Assembly: GCA_902517615.1 (NCBI GenBank)
Contig: CABYCY010000012.1
Location: forward strand, 1-40,231
Source: an uncultured Pelagibacteraceae bacterium
Lineage (GTDB): Bacteria; Pseudomonadota; Alphaproteobacteria; Pelagibacterales; Pelagibacteraceae
DNA length: 40,231 nucleotides
Direction of reading: 5' to 3'
Part shown: piece by piece, positions 34,114-40,231 of the stretch
Layout: each line of letters starts with the position of its first letter
How positions within the stretch are numbered: position 1 is the first letter of the stretch
Translations under genes and position numbers: made by a program
Notes under the pieces: model-generated
What the model was told of the DNA's origin: nothing
What the model saw: the letters and a program-made list of their open reading frames with translations, nothing else
Database searches by the model: none

Positions 34114-35226
34114 AACTGAACTTGCTTCATCTGCAGATGAAGTTTTAGACCTAATGCCATCTAAGGTCTTAGTGCACTCATTTAATTGTTTCTGAATTAT
34201 AATAGGATTATTTAAAAAATATATTACAGATTTATATATTTCATTGGCATTACATTCATCTTGTAATAATTCTGGAATTACTTCGCGATTATTTATTATA
34301 TTAATGATGTTTGCAAATTTTACATTAACTAACATTTTAAAAATCATAAAATTAATAAAACTAAGCTTATAGATAATAATTAAGGGAATGTTGGAATTAC
34401 AAATTTGCAATGAAACTGTACCGGATTTTGAAACAGCAAAAATAGAATTAGATAATATTTTTGATTTAATATTTTCATCAGAAGCAACATCTAAATTATT
34501 AATCTTTGAAGTTTTTAAATTTTCTAAAATTAAATTTTTATTTTCTTCTGTTGCATGAAAATAAAAAAAATAATCCTCATTCCTCTTGTTCATAAGTTTT
34601 ACAAAATCTATTAATATTGGAAGTAAAACATTAATTTCAGATTTTCTACTACCTGGAAATAAAGATATAATTTTTTTATTTTTAGGTAAAATATTTTCAA
34701 TAATAGTCTGACTTTTTTTAATATTTTCAATTAGTGGATGACCAACAAATGTATTTTTAATATTTTCTTCTTCAAAATATTTTTTTTCAAAATTAAACAA
34801 CAGAAGCATGTGATCGATAAATTTTTTAATTTTTTTAACTCTATTTTTTCGCCATACCCAGACTTGAGGTGCTACATAGTGAATTGTTTTAATATTTGTA
34901 TTAATTTTTTTTACTCTTTCGGCAACTCTCAATGTAAAATCAGGACTATCTACACTAAATAATATATCGGGATTGAATTTTATAATTTCATCAACAGTTT
35001 GATTAATTTTTACTCTAATTTTAAAAATATTTAATAAAACACTTGTAAAACCAAGAAATGTAATTTCTTTTAATTCAAAAATTGAATTAATTCCTAAATT
35101 CTTTAAATGTGCTCCTCCAACTGATAAATATTTAATCTTGGAATTTTCTAATTTTAATCTTGAAATAACTGTTGAGGCAAGTTTGTCTCCTGATGGTTCA
35201 CCTGTTAGTACAAAAATTTTTTTCAT
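34093..35226 (-). CDS. lpxB: Lipid-A-disaccharide synthase
   Basis: LpxB (GT19) joins UDP-2,3-diacylglucosamine and lipid X to make the lipid A disaccharide on the inner face of the cytoplasmic membrane. The 377 residues contain the N-terminal VLTGEPSGDKLAST, SVGGAHL, VDSPDFTLRVAE, HYVAPQVWVWRKNR, FVGHPLIENI, LFPGSRKSEI and AVSKSGTVSLQI, the usual run of family motifs. The ATG overlaps lpxI by 4 bases. The last 21 bases overlap the gltX 3' end in the opposite strand, so the two C-termini share sequence and cannot drift independently. Confidence 0.96.
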   Translation of the reverse strand: MKKIFVLTGEPSGDKLASTVISRLKLENSKIKYLSVGGAHLKNLGINSIFELKEITFLGFTSVLLNIFKIRVKINQTVDEIIKFNPDILFSVDSPDFTLRVAERVKKINTNIKTIHYVAPQVWVWRKNRVKKIKKFIDHMLLLFNFEKKYFEEENIKNTFVGHPLIENIKKSQTIIENILPKNKKIISLFPGSRKSEINVLLPILIDFVKLMNKRNEDYFFYFHATEENKNLILENLKTSKINNLDVASDENIKSKILSNSIFAVSKSGTVSLQICNSNIPLIIIYKLSFINFMIFKMLVNVKFANIINIINNREVIPELLQDECNANEIYKSVIYFLNNPIIIQKQLNECTKTLDGIRSKTSSADEASSVLLKYLS

Positions 35227-36008
35227 ATAATATTAATAAAAATTTTATTTTTATTTGCAAAACTAATTGCTTCTTTTTTATCTAAAAAAATATTTCTTTT
35301 AGATTTTAAGACAACACCCTTTAATCCATATTTTTTAATATCTTTTAGTGTTTGAAGACCAATTGTTGGTAAATCCATTCTTAAGTCTTGTTTTCTTTTG
35401 GGTAGTTTTATCAAAATACCTTTTGAATTTTTCTTTAATCTTGATAACATTTTTTTTGTACCCTCTCGTCCCTCCTTAGCAACAATTTTACCGTTTTTAA
35501 CAACAATTGCTTGAATATGATCTAGGTTATTGATTTTATCAAAATAAGTTTTGCCCTTATTAATTGAACTAATATCCTCTTTAGTAGGTTTTACTCTAGA
35601 AAAATTACCCTTTTTTAAGGAAAGCTCAGAGTTAAAAAATATTGAACTAATTACTTTTATTCCCTCATTTGCTAGAATTTTAATTATTGATTTAATAATT
35701 GCTGCATCACCAATTTTAGCAGCTCTAATAACACCTGGCATGTAATATATACCTTTAAAATCTAGTCTTACAGATGATAACTTTGGTTTTGCTATTTTAC
35801 CAGCAAATAAAACATTTTTAGATTTTTTTTCTTTAATTAATTTTATTATCTCTCCAAACTTTCCAATACTAATTCTGTAAGAATTTTTATCTTTTTTAAA
35901 TTTATTATTTTTTGAAAAATCTATAATAAAATATTTTTTTTTTAATTTTTTTATTTTTTTTAAAACAACTTCTGAAAAATCTGTATCGCCTAAAAACAAT
36001 CCTATCAT
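35223..36008 (-). CDS. lpxI: UDP-2,3-diacylglucosamine diphosphatase LpxI
   Basis: LpxI (formerly DUF1009) hydrolyses UDP-2,3-diacylglucosamine to lipid X, the step done by LpxH in E. coli. The 261 residues match LpxI by the N-terminal MIGLFLGDTDF, GKIAKPKLSSV, AIIKSIIKILANEGI near the middle, VKNGKIVAKEGREGT and the C-terminal MDLPTIGLQTLKDIKKYGLKGVVL. The position between lpxA and lpxB is diagnostic in alphaproteobacteria. The start is one base after the lpxA stop, and the stop overlaps lpxB by 4 bases. The sequence is lysine-rich and diverged. Confidence 0.92.
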   Translation of the reverse strand: MIGLFLGDTDFSEVVLKKIKKLKKKYFIIDFSKNNKFKKDKNSYRISIGKFGEIIKLIKEKKSKNVLFAGKIAKPKLSSVRLDFKGIYYMPGVIRAAKIGDAAIIKSIIKILANEGIKVISSIFFNSELSLKKGNFSRVKPTKEDISSINKGKTYFDKINNLDHIQAIVVKNGKIVAKEGREGTKKMLSRLKKNSKGILIKLPKRKQDLRMDLPTIGLQTLKDIKKYGLKGVVLKSKRNIFLDKKEAISFANKNKIFINII

Positions 36009-36009
36009 C

Positions 36010-36792
36010 TTACTTCGAAAAAGGAGTACAAATTGGTCTTTTTTTATCCTTTTCTATAAAATTAATAACATCATGAACCAAGACATTATTTTTAAATTCA
36101 CTTGATAAATTATTTAAATTTTCTGTTAGATTTTCATTTTTAAATATTTCTTTATAAGCTTCGGTGAGAGTTAATATTTCTTTATTAGGAATATTTTTTC
36201 TTCTAAGACCAATTAAATTTAAGCCTTGTAATATACTTCTGTTACCATGAGCTATACCATAAGGAATAACATCACGTACAACTCCACACATCCCTCCTAT
36301 CATCGCAAATTTACCCACTCTAGTAAATTGTTGTACAGCTGAATTACCCCCGATTATAGCATTATCATCTACATGAGCATGGCCTCCTAGAGGTACATTA
36401 TTTGCTAAAATAACATTATCACCAACTACACAATCATGGGCAATATGAGCTGAAACCATAAATAAACAGTTATTACCAACTTTAGTTTTTCCTCCACCTC
36501 CTTCTGTACCTGGATTAATAGTTACATACTCTCTGATTTTATTATTATCACCTATTTCTAATTTTGTTTCTTCACCTTTGAATTTTAAATCCTGTGGATC
36601 ATTACCGATTGAAGCAAATGGATATATTTTATTATTTTTTCCAATTATAGTATTGCCAGTTAAGTTAACATGTGATTGGATAACTGTACCGTTACCAATT
36701 TCGACATTAGGACCTATTACTGAATAAGGGCCAATTTTAACATTCTCAGATATCTTAGCTTTTGAATCTATTATTGCGGTTTTATCAATCAT
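36010..36792 (-). CDS. lpxA: UDP-N-acetylglucosamine acyltransferase
   Basis: LpxA adds the first hydroxyacyl chain to UDP-GlcNAc, the first step of lipid A synthesis. The 260 residues form a left-handed beta helix of hexapeptide repeats at about 1-185 (IGPYSVIGPNVEIGNG and on) and a C-terminal helical domain. The catalytic base corresponds to His119 in AHIAHDC. GGNSAVQQFTRVGKFAMIGG and RSILQGLNLIGLRRK are conserved. Length and motifs are normal. It overlaps lpxD by 4 bases and lies one base before lpxI. Confidence 0.96.
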   Translation of the reverse strand: MIDKTAIIDSKAKISENVKIGPYSVIGPNVEIGNGTVIQSHVNLTGNTIIGKNNKIYPFASIGNDPQDLKFKGEETKLEIGDNNKIREYVTINPGTEGGGGKTKVGNNCLFMVSAHIAHDCVVGDNVILANNVPLGGHAHVDDNAIIGGNSAVQQFTRVGKFAMIGGMCGVVRDVIPYGIAHGNRSILQGLNLIGLRRKNIPNKEILTLTEAYKEIFKNENLTENLNNLSSEFKNNVLVHDVINFIEKDKKRPICTPFSK

Positions 36793-37769
36793 TTATTTTC
36801 TCTTAAAAAATCTCTGATATTTTTTGCTGGATAACCCATAACTTTTGAATTATCTGGAACGTCTTTAATCACACCAGATCCTCCACCAATCTCAACATTA
36901 TTACCAATTTTAAGATGTCCTGAAATTCCTGCTTGACCACCAATTTTAACGTTATTTCCTAAAATAGAGCTACCAGCAATTCCTACTTGTCCTGCTATAA
37001 TTGAATTTTCACCTATTTTTACATTATGGGCTATATGAATTTGATTGTCTAAATAAGTATTTTTACCAATTATTGTATTAGACATAGATCCTCGATCGAT
37101 AGTTGACCCACAACCAATTTCACAATTTTCTTCGATTATAACAGATCCTATATGAGGATATCTTAAATTCTTTTTGTTTATTGGAAAAAAACCAAAACCA
37201 TGTTTTCCAATTACACAATTATCTAAAATTTTAACATTGTTATTTATAATGGTGTTTCTTATAATTGTATTTGAGCCAATTGAACAATTATCCCCAATTG
37301 AAACATTTTTTTCAATAATCGTATTATGACCAATTAAACAATTTAAACCAATTAATACGTTATCACCTAATAAGACATTTTTACCATGTTTAATTTTATT
37401 TTTGAATTCTGTTTTAGTAATATCAATTGTAGTGTTATCAAAATCATCATTTATAGCATCTGGATAAAACTTAGCTGTTAAATTTGATAATGAAACTAAA
37501 ACATTATCAACAGCTAAAGGAGTGCAATTTTTTGGAAGATCATTTTTTAGAGAATCTGTAGTTATACAGAAGGATGCTTTTGTATTTTTTGCAACTTCTT
37601 TATATTTTTTTAAATGAAAAAAAGTAATGTCCGACTCACTTGCTGCATGTAAATCTTTTATATCTTTAATTTGACGATCTTGTCTAAAGTTATTATCTTT
37701 AATTTTAAGAGATTTTAATATTTCAGAAATTAAAATTGGACCATGATTTTTAAAGAAAGGATTAGACAT
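36789..37769 (-). CDS. lpxD: UDP-3-O-acylglucosamine N-acyltransferase
   Basis: LpxD adds the N-linked hydroxyacyl chain in the third step of lipid A synthesis. I take the ATG at 37769 as the start, giving 326 residues beginning MSNPFFKNHGPILISEIL, which fits the usual N-terminus; an in-frame TTG at 37784 would add five residues (MIQAI) and has no support. The N-terminal uridine-binding domain is at about 1-100. Hexapeptide repeats run from about 115 to 300, with NQIHIAHNVKIGENSIIAGQVGIAGS holding the conserved histidines. The C-terminus MGYPAKNIRDFLRENK fits the family. fabZ lies 51 bases upstream in transcription order. Confidence 0.95.
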   Translation of the reverse strand: MSNPFFKNHGPILISEILKSLKIKDNNFRQDRQIKDIKDLHAASESDITFFHLKKYKEVAKNTKASFCITTDSLKNDLPKNCTPLAVDNVLVSLSNLTAKFYPDAINDDFDNTTIDITKTEFKNKIKHGKNVLLGDNVLIGLNCLIGHNTIIEKNVSIGDNCSIGSNTIIRNTIINNNVKILDNCVIGKHGFGFFPINKKNLRYPHIGSVIIEENCEIGCGSTIDRGSMSNTIIGKNTYLDNQIHIAHNVKIGENSIIAGQVGIAGSSILGNNVKIGGQAGISGHLKIGNNVEIGGGSGVIKDVPDNSKVMGYPAKNIRDFLRENK

Positions 37770-37820
37770 AATTGCTTGTATCAAAGCAAAATAAAATAAC
37801 TTATCAATAATTATTGCTAT

Positions 37821-38267
37821 TTATTTCTTGTCAACAATTGTTGCAGACCAAATGGCATCAGCCATTTTTTTGTGATCAACAAATGCTTCACCCTTATATT
37901 TCCAAACTCTTCCGTGAGATCTTATAGATTCAATTTTTAAAATTAGCTTACAATCTGGTATTACAGGGTTTCTGAAACGTGCCTTTTCAACACCCATTAG
38001 AAAAACTAATTTATTCTCATAAGTTGATTTATCTAATCCGTGTGCAGTTAACGCTGCAGCAGCTTGTCCAAATGATTCAACTATTAAAACTCCAGGCATA
38101 ACAGGTTGATTAGGAAAATGTCCTTGTACAAAAAAACTATCTCTTTTAACATTTACTACTGCTGTAGCTGAATGTAACTTTTTTATGTCATAAAGTTCAT
38201 CAATTAATAGCATTGGCTCTCTATGAGGTAATAAATCAATTATTTGCTTTTTATTAATTTTTGTCAT
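37821..38267 (-). CDS. fabZ: 3-hydroxyacyl-ACP dehydratase FabZ
   Basis: FabZ dehydrates 3-hydroxyacyl-ACP in fatty acid elongation and competes with LpxA/LpxD for the same hydroxyacyl substrates. The 148-residue hot-dog fold has LLPHREPMLLIDE at 12-24, catalytic His50 and Glu64 within QGHFPNQPVMPGVLIVESFGQ, and the C-terminal RNPVIPDC. Here fabZ lies before lpxD in transcription order; in many bacteria the order is lpxD-fabZ-lpxA. The start is 4 bases after the skp stop. Confidence 0.96.
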   Translation of the reverse strand: MTKINKKQIIDLLPHREPMLLIDELYDIKKLHSATAVVNVKRDSFFVQGHFPNQPVMPGVLIVESFGQAAAALTAHGLDKSTYENKLVFLMGVEKARFRNPVIPDCKLILKIESIRSHGRVWKYKGEAFVDHKKMADAIWSATIVDKK

Positions 38268-38271
38268 TTTT

Positions 38272-38781
38272 TTAAATTTTATTATTTATTTCATCAATTA
38301 ATTGATTAGTTAAATCTGAATTTTTATTTCCCATGAAAATATTTTTACTATTAAAAAGCATTTCGATAGAATTCATATTCATATAATTTTGGACAATTGG
38401 GTTTATTTTTTTAAAAAAAACTTGAAGCTCTTTTTTTTTTGTTTCATTAAGTTTTTTAACCATTAAATCTTTTTCTTTATTATAGTTTGCAACTTTTACT
38501 TTAAAATCATTAACTTCTTTTTCATATTGTACATCTGAAAGAATATTTTTCTTTGATTTAATATCATTTTCTATTTTTTTAAGTTCTTGCTCAAAAGAAT
38601 TCAACTTTTTAATATTAGTTTGATCAAGTTTATTAATTTTATCTAACATCATGCTACCAATATTAGTCTCTTTGATAATCAAATCAATATTGACAAATTT
38701 AAATTTTTGTTCGGCATAAGATGGTTGAATTATAAAGATAAAGATAAAAAAAACCAAAATTTTTTTAGATAAAAAATTCAT
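38272..38781 (-). CDS. skp: Skp/OmpH-type periplasmic chaperone
   Basis: Skp is a periplasmic chaperone for unfolded outer-membrane proteins on their way to BamA. The 169-residue protein begins with a signal peptide (KKILVFFIFIFIIQPSYA, with likely cleavage before EQKF). The mature part starts with the strand FKFVNIDLIIKET and continues as a long lysine- and glutamate-rich coiled-coil hairpin (about 50-130), as in OmpH-family trimers. The sequence is poorly conserved, and the call rests on architecture plus the position between bamA and the lpx genes. The ATG overlaps the bamA stop by one base. Confidence 0.85.
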   Translation of the reverse strand: MNFLSKKILVFFIFIFIIQPSYAEQKFKFVNIDLIIKETNIGSMMLDKINKLDQTNIKKLNSFEQELKKIENDIKSKKNILSDVQYEKEVNDFKVKVANYNKEKDLMVKKLNETKKKELQVFFKKINPIVQNYMNMNSIEMLFNSKNIFMGNKNSDLTNQLIDEINNKI

Positions 38782-40231
38782 TAAAAAGTAGTTCCTATAT
38801 TAAATCTAAATGACTCTGTAATATCAGTATCAGCTTTTGAAATAGTTTCTGTTAAAGAAAAATTAATTGGTCCAATAGCTGAAAACCAATCAATACCAAT
38901 ACCTATTGAGCTTCTTATCTTATCACTGTCATTAATAGATGAGTCATAATCAACGCCCCATATATTTGCTATATCTAAAAATAATAAAGCATCTAATGCC
39001 TCAGAATTTTCAAACAATACTGGTAATGTTGTGCTCGCATTTATTGTTGCAACATAATTGCCACCAATAAAATCATTCCCATCCTTGGGTCCTACTTTGC
39101 CTCTCTCAAAACCACGTAATTTCTTAGAAGGTATAAACAACCGCTCTGTTAATTTAATATCTTTATCTTTTATTGAGTTAGCGCTTTCTAAAAAAAAACC
39201 AAATGTAGTAATATTATTATCATATAAAGAAGAATATTTATTGAAACTATAACTATTAGTTAAAGTATAAGTATCACTTATTAATGGTAAACTTAAATCA
39301 TAAACAGATCTAATACCATCATCTGTTTTAAATCTTTGATTACGTTTATCATAATCAAATCTGGTATTAATAAAGGTATCCCAATAGTTACCCTCTTGAG
39401 ATTGTTGTCTAGCTGAGGCTGTAGAGTCAGTTTCTATTTTTTCATAGTAAGATTCTGTTGAAAGTCCTAACCTAAAATCCTCATAATACTCAAAATTTGT
39501 ACCAAATGAAAAACCAGTCTTATTTGTTTTATATCCATTAGTTGTCATTCGATCTATTTCAATTGCATCCACACTTCCAAATAATGATTTGTCTGAATTG
39601 TTGAAATTAGGATTCTCAACACTCAGTGATCCTTTAAATGACTCAGAATTAATTGTGGTATTTGCAACAACAGCAAGACCTTTTCCTAAATAATTGTTTT
39701 CTTTTATACCGAAAACAAAAGTACCACCTGAGGTTCCAAAACCAGCTCCTGCTGTAATCTCACCTGTAGCTTTTTCCTCAACATTAATATTTATGATTTT
39801 TGTGTTTTGGTTTGATCCATCAGTAATTTTTGAAGAAACAGACTTAAAAAAATTTAAACTTTTAAGGTTATTTTCACTTTTTTTTTGTAAAATTTCATTG
39901 AAAGGATCACCCTCGTCAACTTCAAGGTTATTTCTAATTACACTTTCCCTAGTTATGTTGTTTCCAAATATATTAATTTTTTCTACAAAAAGTCTTTCGG
40001 TTTCTTCAATATTAAAATTCAAATCTAGTTTATTTTTAGCAATCTTCTCCTCTACACTTGCATTTATAGATTTGTATTCTTCATTTAATGTAATTTTATC
40101 TAATTCATCAAGTATCTTGTTGACAGTATTGATTGAATAAGTTGTACCTTTTAACTCCTTTAATAATTTATTTAATTCATTAAAATTATCAAAATTAAAA
40201 TCATCAGGAATCTGCAAGCTTAAGTTATTGA
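38781..40231 (-). CDS. bamA: Outer membrane assembly factor BamA, 5' end cut by window edge
   Basis: The frame is open to the right edge, so about 483 C-terminal residues are seen and the signal peptide and first POTRA domains are missing. An apparent TTG start at 40217 is only an internal leucine codon. The visible part has a POTRA domain with ERLFVEKINIFGNNITRESVIRNNLEVDEGD, followed by NLKSLNFFKSV, then the Omp85 beta-barrel beginning near GEITAGAGFGTSGGTFVFGIKENN. LRGFERGKVGP is the conserved [VL]RGF lid-lock motif. The last residues SFRFNIGTTF end in phenylalanine, as a barrel signal should. BamA inserts outer-membrane proteins. It is upstream of skp and the lipid A genes. Confidence 0.95.
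   Translation of the reverse strand, partial: NNLSLQIPDDFNFDNFNELNKLLKELKGTTYSINTVNKILDELDKITLNEEYKSINASVEEKIAKNKLDLNFNIEETERLFVEKINIFGNNITRESVIRNNLEVDEGDPFNEILQKKSENNLKSLNFFKSVSSKITDGSNQNTKIININVEEKATGEITAGAGFGTSGGTFVFGIKENNYLGKGLAVVANTTINSESFKGSLSVENPNFNNSDKSLFGSVDAIEIDRMTTNGYKTNKTGFSFGTNFEYYEDFRLGLSTESYYEKIETDSTASARQQSQEGNYWDTFINTRFDYDKRNQRFKTDDGIRSVYDLSLPLISDTYTLTNSYSFNKYSSLYDNNITTFGFFLESANSIKDKDIKLTERLFIPSKKLRGFERGKVGPKDGNDFIGGNYVATINASTTLPVLFENSEALDALLFLDIANIWGVDYDSSINDSDKIRSSIGIGIDWFSAIGPINFSLTETISKADTDITESFRFNIGTTF

Noticed and set aside
37770..37784. TTG start that would lengthen LpxD by five residues
   Set aside because: The ATG at 37769 gives the family-like N-terminus MSNPFF; no signal supports the TTG.
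39694..40140. A 148-codon plus-strand frame opposite bamA
   Set aside because: It is a shadow of the Omp85 gene, with serine- and leucine-rich low complexity that mirrors the opposite strand.

Overview
The window looks like a piece of a SAR11-clade (Pelagibacterales-type) alphaproteobacterial chromosome. The reasons are a very AT-rich composition, extreme compaction (most neighbouring genes overlap by 1 or 4 bases or lie within a few bases of each other), near absence of terminators, and alphaproteobacterial gene orders: tpiA-secG-pyrG-kdsA-eno-ftsB, lipA-coq10, pncC-pgpA-ispDF, ntrY-ntrX-trkA, trpE-G-D-C-lexA and bamA-skp-lpx. This assignment rests on pattern recognition, not on a database search. 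No mobile element, CRISPR array, rRNA or phage gene was seen, and no gene-free stretch exceeds about 190 bases.

Layout. Bases 1-6501 (minus): valS, ilvD and manC, then a glycerophosphotransferase-like gene cut by the left edge; the last two suggest the border of a surface-polysaccharide region. Bases 6626-6825 (plus): tRNA-Cys and tRNA-Asn. Bases 6892-12146 (minus): tRNA-Arg, the four-gene general L-amino-acid ABC transporter aapJQMP, then an XRE-type regulator. A hairpin terminator or attenuator lies between aapJ and aapQ. The leader of aapJ carries an 18-bp perfect palindrome and two further dyads. Bases 12175-18117 (minus): ntrY-ntrX-trkA-trkH, a two-component system followed by a potassium uptake system. 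Bases 18146-20198 (plus): ispDF-pgpA-pncC. Bases 20191-26645 (minus): tpiA-secG-pyrG-kdsA-eno-ftsB-lipA-coq10. Bases 26702-34113 (plus): a membrane-anchored PpiD/SurA-like chaperone, trpEGDC, lexA with two LexA boxes, and gltX. Bases 34093-40231 (minus): bamA (cut by the right edge), skp, fabZ, lpxD, lpxA, lpxI and lpxB, an outer-membrane assembly and lipid A cluster.

How the genes work together. The right part supplies outer-membrane biogenesis (BamA, Skp, FabZ, LpxD/A/I/B), and KdsA adds the Kdo precursor. The centre supplies glycolysis (TpiA, Eno), isoprenoid precursors, lipoate, CTP, tryptophan and SOS control. The left-centre part couples nutrient uptake (amino acids, potassium) with the NtrYX signalling pair. 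I found no obviously new multi-gene system. The points most worth a second look are regulatory and evolutionary: the aapJ leader dyads, a dyad that encloses the ribosome binding site of the XRE regulator, an NtrX with altered ATPase motifs, an NtrY with no room for a PAS domain, a short PpiD-like protein without a recognisable parvulin domain, and several places where genes usually present in this alphaproteobacterial order are missing.
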